A stretch of 64,000 nucleotides of DNA from Nocardia harenae NBRC 108248. GTDB taxonomy: Bacteria > Actinomycetota > Actinomycetes > Mycobacteriales > Mycobacteriaceae. The stretch lies in NCBI RefSeq assembly GCF_001612885.1, contig NZ_BDBH01000007.1, positions 496,001-560,000 on the forward strand, read 5' to 3'. Shown piece after piece: positions 49,656-58,737 of this stretch (within the stretch, counting starts at the first letter, position 1; each line of letters begins with the position of its first letter). Position numbers and translations under genes: made by a program. The notes below the pieces were generated by a model that saw nothing but the letters and a program-made list of their open reading frames with translations, did no database searches and was not told where the DNA came from.

Positions 49656-51043
49656 GACGCGCGGACTCCTTCGCTGCGGTGTTCGGAAATCGGGGGACGG
49701 CGGCGCTGCCGCTGGGCCGGGTGCGCGAGCCCGAGGTGCTCGCGCAGCGTGCTGCCGGTGTACTCGGTGCGGAAACTGCCGCGCTCCTGCAGCTCCGGCA
49801 CCACCCGGTCGACGAATTCGTCCAGGCCGTGCGGGGTCAGGTGCGGGACCAGGATGAAGCCGTCGGAGGCGTCGGTCTGCACGTAGGTGTCGATCTGCTC
49901 GGCGACGCCCGCCGGGGTGCCGACGAACTGCTGCCGCGCGGTGACCTCGATGACCAGCTGCCGGATCGTCAGCTTCTCGGCCTCGGCCTTGGCCCGCCAC
50001 TCGGCGGCGACCGCGAGCGGGTCCGTGCGGTGCCGCACCCGGCCGCGGGTGATGGTGACGTCGCCGGAGGGCTCGACCTCGGGCAGCGGGCCGTCCGGGT
50101 CGTAGCCGGAGAGGTCGCGGCCCCAGACCTGCTCCAGGAAGGAGATGGCGGTCTGCGGGCTCACCTGCTGCAGCCGGATCAGCGCGGCGCGCTCGTGCGC
50201 CTCGGCGTCGGTGTCGCCGAGCACGAAGGTGGCGGCGGGCAGGATCTTGAGCTCGTCCCGGTCCCGGCCGTACTTCGCCAGCCGGTCCTTGACGTTCGCG
50301 TAGAAGGCCCGGCCCGCCTCCAGGGTGCCGTGGCCGGTGAAGATGGCGTCGGCGGAGCGGGCGCCGAACTCGCGGCCGCCGTCCGAGTCGCCCGCCTGCA
50401 GCAGCACCGGGTGCCCCTGTGGGCTGCGCGGGAGCACGAAGCGGCCGGTGAAGTCGATGTGCTCGCCGTGGAAGGCGGTTTCCGGCACGTCGCGGGCGAA
50501 GACGCCCGATTCGCGGTCGACGGTGAGCGCGTCCGCCGGCCAGGCGTCCCAGAGCGCGCGGGCGGCGTCCACCACCTCGGCGGCGCGCTGGTAGCGCTGC
50601 TCGTAGTCGAGGTAGCCGCCGCGCCGGAAGTTCTCGCCGGTGAAGGCGTCGGAGGAGGTCACCACGTTCCAGGCGGCGCGGCCGCCGGAGACGTGATCCA
50701 GCGAGGCGAACTGCTTGGCCAGCTCGAACGGCTCGTTGAAGGTGCTGTTGATGGTGCCCGCGAGCCCGAGTTTCCCGGTGACGCCGGCGAGCGCGTCGAG
50801 CACGGTGAAGGTGTCCGGGCGGCCGACCACGTCCAGGTCGTGGATGCGGCCCAGGTGCTCGCGCAGCCGCAGCCCCTCGGCCAGGAAGAAGAAGTCGAAG
50901 AGGCCGCGCTCGGCGGTCTCGGCCAGGTGCCGGAAGGAGGCGAAGTCGATCTGGCTCCCGGACTCCGGGGTGCTCCACACCGTGGTGTTGTTGACGCCGG
51001 GGAAGTGCGCCGCCAGGTGCACCTGCTTTTTCCGGGTGGTCAT
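49652..51043 (-). CDS. NtaA/SnaA/DszA-family FMN-dependent monooxygenase
   Basis: A 463-aa LLM monooxygenase of the NtaA/SnaA/SoxA/DszA branch, longer than ordinary members. Signatures: HLAAHFPGVNNTTVWSTPESGSQIDF, FFLAEGLRLREH, the subfamily block TINSTFNEPFELAKQFASLDHVSGGRAAWNVVTS, and GHPVLLQAGDSDGGREF. These enzymes need FMNH2 from a separate reductase, not found here, and cleave C-S or C-N bonds in compounds such as sulfones or nitrilotriacetate. Joined by ATGA to both neighbours. Confidence 0.9.
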   Translation of the reverse strand: MTTRKKQVHLAAHFPGVNNTTVWSTPESGSQIDFASFRHLAETAERGLFDFFFLAEGLRLREHLGRIHDLDVVGRPDTFTVLDALAGVTGKLGLAGTINSTFNEPFELAKQFASLDHVSGGRAAWNVVTSSDAFTGENFRRGGYLDYEQRYQRAAEVVDAARALWDAWPADALTVDRESGVFARDVPETAFHGEHIDFTGRFVLPRSPQGHPVLLQAGDSDGGREFGARSADAIFTGHGTLEAGRAFYANVKDRLAKYGRDRDELKILPAATFVLGDTDAEAHERAALIRLQQVSPQTAISFLEQVWGRDLSGYDPDGPLPEVEPSGDVTITRGRVRHRTDPLAVAAEWRAKAEAEKLTIRQLVIEVTARQQFVGTPAGVAEQIDTYVQTDASDGFILVPHLTPHGLDEFVDRVVPELQERGSFRTEYTGSTLREHLGLAHPAQRQRRRPPISEHRSEGVRAS

Positions 51044-52149
51044 CGTGCTCCTCCGAGTGCGTAGCGGCTGGCCGGGCGCGCCAGCCCGAGGCGGTCGCGC
51101 AGGGTGGCGCCGGACTCCGGCGGGGTGTGGCCGAGCCCGCCGAGCGCGGGCAGCGCGGCGGCCAGCGCGAGCGGCCGCAGCACGATGCCGTCGACGGCGC
51201 CCGCGAGCGCGACCAGGGTGGCGCGCAGGGTGTCGGTGGTGCCGATGTGCGCGGCGCCGGTGTCGGCCGGGTACCAGGCGTTCAGCTCGGCCACCTCGGC
51301 CTCGGCCCGCTCGACGGTCGCGGCCAGGTGGATCTCGAGGTCGGCGAGCACGAAGACGCTCTCCGGGTTCCGGCCCGCCGCGGCGACCGCGGTGCGCAGC
51401 CGATCCCGGTGCGCGGCGAGCGCTTCCGGCGCGGCGGCGGCCACCCGGATCAGGTCGGCGCGCTGGACCGCGACGGCGGTGGCCGGGGCGTCGGCAGCGC
51501 CCGCGCGGACCGCGACGATGGGCTGCCCCTGCGGCGAGCGCGGGGTGATGGAAGGACCCTTGACGGAGAAGTTGTCACCCGCGAAGTCGATGTAGTGCAG
51601 CTTCTCCCGGTCGATGAAGCGACCGGTGGGGACGTCACGGATCTCCGCGTCGTCCTCCCAGCTGTCCCAGAGCCGCACCGCGACCTCGATCGCCTCGTCG
51701 GCCTCGTGCCAGAGCGCGGGGTGGTCCTGCTCCGGCTTGCGGCCGAAGGCGGCGGCCTGCTCGGCGCCGGGCGAGACGGTGACCTCCCAGCCCGCCCGGC
51801 CCAGGCTCGCGAAGTCCAGCGCCTGAATGGCTTTGGCGAGGTGGAAGGGTTCGGTGTGGGTGACCGCGCCCTGTGGCACCAGCCCGATCCGGCGGGTGCG
51901 GGCGGCCACCCGGGCGGCCACGGCGATCGCGTCGAGCCGCCCCCTGGTGACGCCGGGACCGCCCGGCTGCAGGGCGAAGGAGTCGGGGACGAAGAGCAGG
52001 TCGGCGCCTGCCGCCTCCAGCGCGGTCGCCGCGTCGGCCCAGTAGCCGCCGGTGAAGAGCTCCTCGGCGCGGGAGTCGGGGCGGCGCCAGGAGGCCGGGT
52101 GCGCCCCGGTCCCCGCTGCCTCGACCCCGAGCAGGAAGGGAATGCTCAC
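51040..52149 (-). CDS. LLM-class flavin-dependent oxidoreductase
   Basis: A 369-aa luciferase-like protein: PFLLGVEAAGTGAHPASWRR, ALEAAGADLLFVPDSFALQ, IGLVPQGAVTHTEPFHLAKAIQALDF, SPQGQPIVAVRAGAADAPATAVA. It resembles the partner subunit commonly encoded beside NtaA-type enzymes. Start ATG 52149, overlapping the ABC ATPase stop. Together with the other two LLM genes it forms the catalytic part of the operon. Confidence 0.87.
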   Translation of the reverse strand: MSIPFLLGVEAAGTGAHPASWRRPDSRAEELFTGGYWADAATALEAAGADLLFVPDSFALQPGGPGVTRGRLDAIAVAARVAARTRRIGLVPQGAVTHTEPFHLAKAIQALDFASLGRAGWEVTVSPGAEQAAAFGRKPEQDHPALWHEADEAIEVAVRLWDSWEDDAEIRDVPTGRFIDREKLHYIDFAGDNFSVKGPSITPRSPQGQPIVAVRAGAADAPATAVAVQRADLIRVAAAAPEALAAHRDRLRTAVAAAGRNPESVFVLADLEIHLAATVERAEAEVAELNAWYPADTGAAHIGTTDTLRATLVALAGAVDGIVLRPLALAAALPALGGLGHTPPESGATLRDRLGLARPASRYALGGAR

Positions 52150-53843
52150 GGTGTCTCCTTTTCCGGGCCGGGGAGCCCTGCGTGGCTGTGCTCCGCCCCC
52201 GGACTCGACCCGGGCCGGGGGGCCGGTTCCTTTCGCGGCCGCGGTACGGCGGCGAGCAGCTCGCGGGTGTATTCGTGCTCCGGGGCCGCGAAAACAGCCG
52301 CGGTGCGGCCGGTCTCGACGATCCGGCCGTGCCGCATGACCGCCACCCGGTCGCTGATCCGGCGCACTACCGCGAGATCGTGCGAGATGAAGAGGTAGGC
52401 GAGCCCGAGCCGGCGCTGCAGGTCGCCCAGCAGCGTCAGGATCTGCGCCTGCACCGAGGCGTCGAGCGCGGAGACCGGCTCGTCCAGCACCAGCAGCTCG
52501 GGGTGCAGCGCGAGAGCGCGGGCGATGGCGACCCGCTGCCGCTGCCCGCCGGAGAGCTCGGCCGGGCGCCGCCCGGCGAAGCCGGAGCCGAGCCCGACCT
52601 GTTCCAGCAGCTCCCCGACCCGCGCGGTGCGCTCCGCCCGGTCACCGGTGCGGTAGGCGCGCAGCGGCTCGGCCACGATGTCGGCCACCCGCTGCCGCGG
52701 GTCGAGCGAGCCGTACGGGTTCTGGTAGACGATCTGGAAACGCCGCCGCAGCTCGCGTAACTTCCGGCCGCGCAGCGCGGTCAGCGGCTGCCCGCTGAAT
52801 TCGACGGTGCCCGCGTCCGGGTCGGCGAGCCGCAGCGCCAGCCGCGCGGTGGTCGACTTGCCGGAGCCGGATTCGCCGACCAGCGCCAGCGTCTCGCCGC
52901 GGTCCAGCTCGAGCGAGACGCCGTCCACGGCGGTGAGCGCCGCACCGCCGAGCCGGAACCGCTTGCGCAGCCCGGTGATCCGCAACAGCGGTTGCTCCGC
53001 GCGCACGCGCTCGGCGCGGCCGGGGCCCGCCGCGGCCAGTCCGGGGGAGGAGGCGAGCAGTTCCCGGGTGTACGGGTGCTCGGGTGCGGTGAGCAGCCGG
53101 GCGGCCGGCCCCGCCTCGACCACGGCGCCCGCGCGCAGCACCACGAGCCGGTCCGCGCGCTCGGCTGCGGTGGCCAGGTCGTGCGTGATGAGCAGGACGG
53201 CGGCGCCGCGGGCGGCGGTGCGCTCGGTGAGCCGGTCGAGTACCCGGCGCGCGACGGTGGCGTCCAGCGCGCTGGTCGGCTCGTCGGCGATCACCAGGTC
53301 GGGGGAGCAGGCCAGCGCGGTGGCGATGAGCACCCGCTGGCGCTGGCCGCCGGAGAGCTGGTGCGGGTACTGCTTCGCCCGCTCGGCGGGGCGGTCGAGC
53401 CCGGCCTCGCCGAGCAGCTCGACGGCGCGCTCGGCGGCGTCGCGGCGGGTGGCCCTGCCGTGTACCAGCAGCGCCTCGGCCACCTGGCCGCCGATGCGCC
53501 GCACCGGGTTCAGCGAGAGCCCGGGATCCTGCGGCACGAAGCCGATGCGCGCGCCGCGCAGTTCGCGCAGCGCCCGCTCCGAGGTGTGGTCCACCTGCGC
53601 GCCGTCGAACTCCACCGCGCCGCCGTCGATCTCGGCGCTCGCCGGGAGCAGCCCGATCACCGCCTGCGCGAGCGTCGACTTGCCAGAGCCGGATTCGCCG
53701 ACCAGCGCCACCACTTCGCCCGGGTGCAGCGTCAGCGAGACGCCGTCCAGCGCGGTGACCGGGCCGTCGCCGGTGCGGTAGCGGACGCGGAGATCGGTGA
53801 CGCGCAGCAGCGCGGTGCGGACCGGCTGCATCAGGGCGGTCAC
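52146..53843 (-). CDS. duplicated ABC transporter ATPase (DppD-DppF fusion)
   Basis: A 565-aa fusion of two peptide/nickel-type ATPase domains. Each half has Walker A (LVGESGSGKSTLAQAV; LVGESGSGKSTTARL), signature (HQLSGGQRQRVLIATAL; AELSGGQRQRVAIARAL) and Walker B (LVIADEPTSALD; LLVLDEPVSALD). It energises the two permeases upstream. The start lies 106 bases after the DppC-type gene; this is the only sizeable gap in the operon and contains no gene. Family secure, substrate unknown. Confidence 0.93.
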   Translation of the reverse strand: MTALMQPVRTALLRVTDLRVRYRTGDGPVTALDGVSLTLHPGEVVALVGESGSGKSTLAQAVIGLLPASAEIDGGAVEFDGAQVDHTSERALRELRGARIGFVPQDPGLSLNPVRRIGGQVAEALLVHGRATRRDAAERAVELLGEAGLDRPAERAKQYPHQLSGGQRQRVLIATALACSPDLVIADEPTSALDATVARRVLDRLTERTAARGAAVLLITHDLATAAERADRLVVLRAGAVVEAGPAARLLTAPEHPYTRELLASSPGLAAAGPGRAERVRAEQPLLRITGLRKRFRLGGAALTAVDGVSLELDRGETLALVGESGSGKSTTARLALRLADPDAGTVEFSGQPLTALRGRKLRELRRRFQIVYQNPYGSLDPRQRVADIVAEPLRAYRTGDRAERTARVGELLEQVGLGSGFAGRRPAELSGGQRQRVAIARALALHPELLVLDEPVSALDASVQAQILTLLGDLQRRLGLAYLFISHDLAVVRRISDRVAVMRHGRIVETGRTAAVFAAPEHEYTRELLAAVPRPRKEPAPRPGSSPGAEHSHAGLPGPEKETP

Positions 53844-53949
53844 GCGGTCACTCCTCGGCTGGTCGCGGGCGCTCCGCGGTCTCGCTGCGCGCCCGCGTTC
53901 CGGCGCGGCGCGGTCGCGCGACGGTGTCCCGCCCTCGGGCGTAGCTCGA

Positions 53950-54756
53950 TCATGCGGCGTCCTGCCTGTTCAGGGCGCGCCCGGCCTGCTGCGCGGCGAG
54001 CACGACCGCCACGATCACCAGACCGGGAAGGGTGGTCATCCACCAGGCGGTGGCGAGGAAGTTGCGGCCCTCGGAGATGAGCGAGCCCCACTCCGGGTCC
54101 GGCGGCTCGGCGCCGTAGCCGAGGAAGCTCAGCGCCGAGACGGCCAGCACCGCCATCCCGAACTCCACCGTGGCCAGCGCGAGCACCGGCTGGTAGGAGT
54201 TCGGCAGCACGTGCCTGGCCAGGTTGGTGTACCAGCGCACCCCCGAGGCGTGCGCCGCCTCGACGTAGTCGGCGTGCCGCACCCGAAGCACCTCCGAGCG
54301 CATCACCCTGGCGAAGTTGGCGACCAGCGAAATGCCGACGGCGATCGCCACGTTCCTGGTCCCGAAGCCGAGCGCGGTCACCAGGGCGAGCGCGAGCAGC
54401 AGCTGCGGGATGGAGAGCAGCACGTCGACCACCCGCATGACGGCGGCGTCCACGATGCCGCCCGCGGCGCCCGCGATCAGCCCGAGCAGGGTGCCCGCGA
54501 CCAGCGCGATCCCCACGGCGAGCAGCGTCGCGGAGAGCGAGGCGGCGGCGCCGTGCACCATCCGGGTGTAGAGGTCGCGGCCCAGGTTGTCGGTGCCGAA
54601 CCAGTGCACCGCGCTCGGCGCGCTGAACTTCTCCCTCGGGACGCCGATCAGCGGGTCGCCGCTCGCGAAGAACGAGGGGGTGAGCGCCCAGCCCACGATG
54701 ATCAGCAGCACCAGCACCGAGAGGACCAGCGGGGTCCGGCCGCGCAGCTCAACCAC
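53950..54756 (-). CDS. ABC transporter permease, DppC type
   Basis: A 268-aa permease: N-terminal helix PLVLSVLVLLIIVGWAL, then HWFGTDNLGRDLYTRMVHGAAASL typical of DppC, and the ATPase-contact loop EAAHASGVRWYTNLARHVLPN. Its start overlaps the end of the DppB-type gene by 8 bases. Works with the DppB-type permease as a heterodimeric channel for a peptide-like or other small ligand. Confidence 0.92.
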   Translation of the reverse strand: MVELRGRTPLVLSVLVLLIIVGWALTPSFFASGDPLIGVPREKFSAPSAVHWFGTDNLGRDLYTRMVHGAAASLSATLLAVGIALVAGTLLGLIAGAAGGIVDAAVMRVVDVLLSIPQLLLALALVTALGFGTRNVAIAVGISLVANFARVMRSEVLRVRHADYVEAAHASGVRWYTNLARHVLPNSYQPVLALATVEFGMAVLAVSALSFLGYGAEPPDPEWGSLISEGRNFLATAWWMTTLPGLVIVAVVLAAQQAGRALNRQDAA

Positions 54757-55732
54757 GAGCAGCCACCTCCTCGACGGCCTTTCCCGCCCGCTCCCCTCCG
54801 GCCGTCACGATCCGCGGGTCGAGCAGCGGGTAGAGCAGGTCGACGGCCAGATTCACGACGACGAAGACCAGCGCGGTGACCAGCACGATCCCCTGCACCA
54901 CCGGAATGTCCTGGGCCAGTACCGAGGTCTGGGTGAGCCGCCCGAGCCCCGGCCGGGCGAAGACCGTCTCCACCACCACCGATCCGGCCAGCATGGTGCC
55001 GACCAGCACTCCGGCGATGGTGAGCGCGGGCACCGCTGCCGGGCGGGTGACGTGCCGCCACTGCACCCGGCCGCGGGAGGCGCCCTTGGCCAGCGCCACC
55101 GCGGTGAACGGCTGCTTCCAGGTGCCGGCGAACCCGGCCGCGAGCACCTGCGCGAGCACAGCGCCGATCGGCAGCGCCAGCGTGACGGCGGGCAGCACGG
55201 TGCCGCGCAGCCCGGAGCCGCCGAAGGCCGGGGCCAGGTGCAGCCGGAAGGAGAAGACCTGTAGCAGGAGCAGCCCCGTCCAGAAGGTCGGCACCGCCAC
55301 CGCGATCGGCGGCAGCGCGAGCAGCGCGGTGCGCAGCCGGGGCAGCCGGGTCGAGCTCGCCGCCACGGCCACCGCGATCCCGCCCGCCAGCGCGACGACG
55401 AGCGCGAAGGCGGTCAGCCCCAGGGTGGAGGGGAGCACGTCGGCGATCGCCGACGTCACCGGCTGCCCGGTCGCCACCGAGCGGCCGAAGTCGCCGTGCA
55501 GTGCGTTCCAGAGCGCGTCCAGGTACTGCTGCCGGAGCGGCTTGTCCAGGCCGTAGCGGGCGCGCAGCTCCTCGATGGCGGCGGCGTCCACCGGGGAGTT
55601 GCCCGCGCCGCCGTCGGCCGCGATCGCCACCGGGTCGGCGGGCAGCAGGTAGAGCACGACGAAGGAGACCGTGAAGGTCGCCCACAGCACCCACACCGCC
55701 TGCAGCAGCCGCATTCCCAGATAGCGGGCCAC
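54749..55732 (-). CDS. ABC transporter permease, DppB type
   Basis: A 327-aa permease: MARYLGMRLLQAVWVLWATFTVSFVV-type start, LLPADPVAIAADGG, the DppB block RARYGLDKPLRQQYLDALWNALHGDFGRS and the coupling loop ALAKGASRGRVQWRHVTRPA. GTG 55732 lies 2 bases after the binding-protein stop; an ATG at 55714 is an alternative. Family clear. Confidence 0.92.
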   Translation of the reverse strand: MARYLGMRLLQAVWVLWATFTVSFVVLYLLPADPVAIAADGGAGNSPVDAAAIEELRARYGLDKPLRQQYLDALWNALHGDFGRSVATGQPVTSAIADVLPSTLGLTAFALVVALAGGIAVAVAASSTRLPRLRTALLALPPIAVAVPTFWTGLLLLQVFSFRLHLAPAFGGSGLRGTVLPAVTLALPIGAVLAQVLAAGFAGTWKQPFTAVALAKGASRGRVQWRHVTRPAAVPALTIAGVLVGTMLAGSVVVETVFARPGLGRLTQTSVLAQDIPVVQGIVLVTALVFVVVNLAVDLLYPLLDPRIVTAGGERAGKAVEEVAARG

Positions 55733-55734
55733 GA

Positions 55735-57345
55735 TCAGCGCCCGCTCAGCCAGGCGTCGAAGAACTGCAGCCGCGCCGACGCCTCGAACTTCAGGTCGTT
55801 GGTCCTCGGCCCGGCCCCGATCGCCTGCGCGAGCTCGATGGTGGGGAGCCACAGCCCGGCGTCGAGCACCTGCCCCTGCGCGGTGCGGACGAGCCCGGCG
55901 CGGGCGGCGGTGTCGACGGTGCGCAGCTGCGCGTCGAGCGTCTGGTCCAGCGCGGGCACGGCGGCGCGGCGGTTCAGATTGCGGCCGTCCAGCCCGAAGG
56001 TGGCGCGCAGGATATCGCCGTCGGCCCTGGTCGAGTTGTAGTAGACCGAGTCGAAGTCGCCGGAGTTCTGCCGCGCGGTGTACTCGCCCGCCGACACCAG
56101 CTCCAGCCGCAGGTCCACCCCGACCCGGCGCAGCTGCTGCTGCACCAGCTCCAGGATCGCCTGGTTCCCGGCGAAGACCTGGCTGAAGGTGACGCCGAAG
56201 GCGAGCCGCTCACCGTCCTTGGCCCGGATGCCGTCCGAGCCGGGCACCCAGCCCGCCCGGTCCAGCGCCGCCCCGGTAGCGGCCTGGTCGAACGTCAAGC
56301 GGGCGGAGAGATCCTGGTAGGCGGGGGTTCTCGCGCCGAGCACGCTGGTCGCGGGGGCGAACTGCGGGCCGAGCACGGTATCGATCAGCTCCTGCCGATC
56401 GATCGCGGTCAGCAGCGCGGTGCGCACCGCCGGGTCGCGCAGCGGGCCGCGGGTGACGTTGGGCTGCAGCCCGAAGACCACGCCCGGGTTGGCGGTGGTG
56501 AGCACCCGGCCGCCGGTGGCCTCGATCTGCGGGGCGTCCTGCGGCAGCGCGTCGCTCACCGCGTCCAGCTGGTCGGAGGAGAGGCTGCCGGTGCGCACCC
56601 CGGACTCCGGGACCACGGTGAACTCGATCCGGTCCAGGTAGGGCTCGCCGTCGTGCCCGAAGACCTCCGAGCCCCAGCCGTACCCGGCCCGCTTGACCAG
56701 CGTCGCGGAGACGTTCTGGGTGTACGAGGCGTAGGTGAAGGGCCCGCTGCCGATGATCTTCTCGCCCTGGCAGCGCTCCTCGGCGGTGGCGGCGTTGGTA
56801 GCGTCGGCGAGGATGCCGAGCTGCGAGGTCGACGATGCCTGCAGGAACTGGGCATTGGGCCGGTCGAAGGCGACCCGCGCGGTCCGCTGGTCCACCACCG
56901 TTGTCCCGGTGTAGCCGGTCAGGTAGCTGGCGGCCAGCGGCGCCTTGGCCGCGCCGACCCTGCCGATCGCGTCGAAGGTGCGCTTGACCGAGTCCGCGGT
57001 CACCGGGCTGCCGTCGCTGAAGGTCGCGTTCTCGGCCAGGGTGAAGGTGACGGTGGTGGCGTCGGGGGAGATCTCCCAGCTGCGCGCCAGCCACGGCTTC
57101 AGCTCGCCGGTCTCCGGGTCCTGGTCGGTCAGCGAGTCGACGACCTGCCTGGTCACGTAGATGGTCTGGTTGCTGCCGCCCTGGGCCGGGTCGGCGCAGG
57201 TCGGGGCCTGGGAGAGGCCGTAGCGGAGCGTGCCGCCGGGCTGCGGCGGACCGGCGTTCGCGCCGGAGCCGCCGGTCTCGCCACCGCAACCGGCCAGCAC
57301 GGCGGTGGCGGCGAGCGCGGCGAGGGGACGGCGGTAACGAATCAC
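55735..57345 (-). CDS. ABC transporter substrate-binding lipoprotein, family 5
   Basis: A 536-aa extracytoplasmic binding protein of the peptide/nickel/opine class. Lipobox AVLAGCGGE (Cys about residue 20), then the family-5 opening GGTLRYGLSQAPTCADPAQG, KPWLARSWEISPDATTVTFTL, and ILRATFGLDG near the C-terminus. It is the first full-length gene of the operon; GTG 57345 overlaps the stop of a 33-codon ORF (GTGA). The downstream flavin monooxygenases suggest a ligand other than a plain peptide. Confidence 0.93.
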   Translation of the reverse strand: MIRYRRPLAALAATAVLAGCGGETGGSGANAGPPQPGGTLRYGLSQAPTCADPAQGGSNQTIYVTRQVVDSLTDQDPETGELKPWLARSWEISPDATTVTFTLAENATFSDGSPVTADSVKRTFDAIGRVGAAKAPLAASYLTGYTGTTVVDQRTARVAFDRPNAQFLQASSTSQLGILADATNAATAEERCQGEKIIGSGPFTYASYTQNVSATLVKRAGYGWGSEVFGHDGEPYLDRIEFTVVPESGVRTGSLSSDQLDAVSDALPQDAPQIEATGGRVLTTANPGVVFGLQPNVTRGPLRDPAVRTALLTAIDRQELIDTVLGPQFAPATSVLGARTPAYQDLSARLTFDQAATGAALDRAGWVPGSDGIRAKDGERLAFGVTFSQVFAGNQAILELVQQQLRRVGVDLRLELVSAGEYTARQNSGDFDSVYYNSTRADGDILRATFGLDGRNLNRRAAVPALDQTLDAQLRTVDTAARAGLVRTAQGQVLDAGLWLPTIELAQAIGAGPRTNDLKFEASARLQFFDAWLSGR

Positions 57346-57443
57346 GGTGCTGCTCCGGTGGTCTCGGCGGTTCGTTGCTTCCTCGGCAGGCCGGGCGGGT
57401 CGATCCGCGAATCGGGTGGCGCCGCGGCGACGGACGCACTCAT
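57342..57443 (-). CDS. 33-aa leader ORF coupled to the binding-protein gene
   Basis: ATG 57443, preceded by GAGGAC, opens a 33-codon frame (SASVAAAPPDSRIDPPGLPR, then KQRTAETTGAAP) whose stop overlaps the binding-protein GTG. Its own start overlaps the stop of a 21-codon frame at 57440-57505 (MMTRLELPQGPMEERHVRTPR is 21 codons long). A chain of two coupled leader frames could regulate translation of the operon. No Cys or other repeated codon marks it as a classical attenuator. Confidence 0.4.
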   Translation of the reverse strand: MSASVAAAPPDSRIDPPGLPRKQRTAETTGAAP

Positions 57444-57711
57444 CGCGGGGTCCTCACGTGTCGTTCCTCCATCGGTCCCTGCGGTAGCTCGAGCCGAGTC
57501 ATCATGCGAGCCGCGGGCGGTGGGGGCCAAGGGTAGAAATCAGTGTGAACGGAGTCCTTGGTCGTGGCACCGGGGCCGCGGAGAATGTGGGGGCCGAGGG
57601 GGAGACGTGGGTCTTCTGTCAAATTGCCGACCATTCACTCGGCCCGGTTATCGCAGTTCATCTCGGTAGCCGGGTACCGTCCGGGGCCTCACCGACGATG
57701 AGGAGCCCGCC

Positions 57712-58359
57712 ATGCGCTCGCCGACCCGATCGCTCGCCCGCGGCGCCGCCGTCGCCGCGCTCACCCTCGCGCTGGCGGGGACCCCGGGGCTGGCCGCCGC
57801 CGCGCCCGCCCCCGGCGATCCGCTCGCCGCCTACCGCTCGATCGTCGAGACGCTGGGCGCGCTCGGCGTCCAGCCGTTCCTGTACCCCACCGCCGCGCCG
57901 TTCTGCGCCGACGGGGCGCCGCTCGGGCTCGTCCCCGCCGTCGCGGGCGCCGTGCCCGGCCCGTGGCCCGGCGCGCTGCTCCCCATCCCCGGGCTCGATC
58001 AGGCCGCGGTGCGCGCGGGCCAGGTCATGTTCACCTTCCTGCCGGCCGGGATCACCGACGGCACCGGCATGCAGGTGCTCTGGTTCAACACCGCCACCGG
58101 CCGCGGCGGGGCCGCCGCCATGGGCTCGCTCGGCGACGTCGCCGCCGGGCTCCTTCCCGCCGGTCTCCCGTCCGAGCTGCGCGTCATCGCCGAAGCGGCC
58201 GTCCGCGATTTCCTGACCAGGGCGATCCCGGTGGGCGGGGTCCGCGCGGTCCCGGTCGACACCGGCCGGGGCACCGTCCTCGCCGCGGTCTTCGGCTCCG
58301 TCCGCAACGGCGACGCCACCTGCTTCTTCCTCCCCACCGTGGGGATTATTTCCGCCTGA
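57712..58359 (+). CDS. secreted actinobacterial protein of unknown function
   Basis: A 215-aa exported protein. Signal peptide SLARGAAVAALTLALAGTPGLAAAAPAP, then a Pro/Gly-rich mature part with FCADGAPLGLVPAVAGAVPG, TFLPAGITDGTGMQVLWFN and a C-terminal RNGDATCFFLPTVGII. Two Cys (in FCADG and ATCFF) may form a disulfide. Similar proteins occur in many Nocardia and Rhodococcus. ATG 57712 follows GAGGAG. The 266 bases upstream contain no further gene apart from the leader frames. Confidence 0.75.
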   Translation: MRSPTRSLARGAAVAALTLALAGTPGLAAAAPAPGDPLAAYRSIVETLGALGVQPFLYPTAAPFCADGAPLGLVPAVAGAVPGPWPGALLPIPGLDQAAVRAGQVMFTFLPAGITDGTGMQVLWFNTATGRGGAAAMGSLGDVAAGLLPAGLPSELRVIAEAAVRDFLTRAIPVGGVRAVPVDTGRGTVLAAVFGSVRNGDATCFFLPTVGIISA

Positions 58360-58362
58360 CCG

Positions 58363-58737
58363 TCAGGCGCCCCGCCACACCGCCAGCTCGCCGCCCGGCA
58401 TGCAGACGACCCGATAGCCGTTCGGGCCGACCAGCGTCCAAGCCTCGTGGTCGGCGTCGGGCGGCACTACGAGCCGCATCGCGGAATCGAAATCGACGGT
58501 GAGAATGCCCGCGAGATCCACTGTCGCGGTGGTGATCGTGCCACGCAGCACCGATTCCAGATCGGAGCGCGAGATCCCGTAGTCCGTGAGCGAGATCGCC
58601 CTACGGTCGCTGTGCGCGACCTCCAGCTCGAAGTCGCCTTCGATCTGCAGCTCGAACCCATTGGCAGCGGAAAGCGCGACCAGGTGATCGCTGATCGCGA
58701 CCGAGATCCGCCGCCCGGCGATCGGGAGTTCTCTCAC
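58363..58737 (-). CDS. DUF6188-like protein
   Basis: A 124-aa protein: RELPIAGRRISVAISDHLVAL, FELQIEGDFELEVAHSDRR, SDLESVLRGTITTATVDLAGILTVDF and WTLVGPNGYRVVCMPGGELAVW. This beta-rich pattern matches the actinobacterial DUF6188 family as I recall it; role unknown. GTG 58737 overlaps the glycosyltransferase stop (GTGA). Its stop and that of the convergent secreted-protein gene lie in one short palindrome (CGCCTGA CCG TCAGGCG, 58353-58369). Confidence 0.7.
   Translation of the reverse strand: MRELPIAGRRISVAISDHLVALSAANGFELQIEGDFELEVAHSDRRAISLTDYGISRSDLESVLRGTITTATVDLAGILTVDFDSAMRLVVPPDADHEAWTLVGPNGYRVVCMPGGELAVWRGA

Noticed and set aside
58353..58369. Short palindrome containing both convergent stop codons
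   Set aside because: Seven-base arms only; probably chance or a weak terminator, not listed as a feature of its own.
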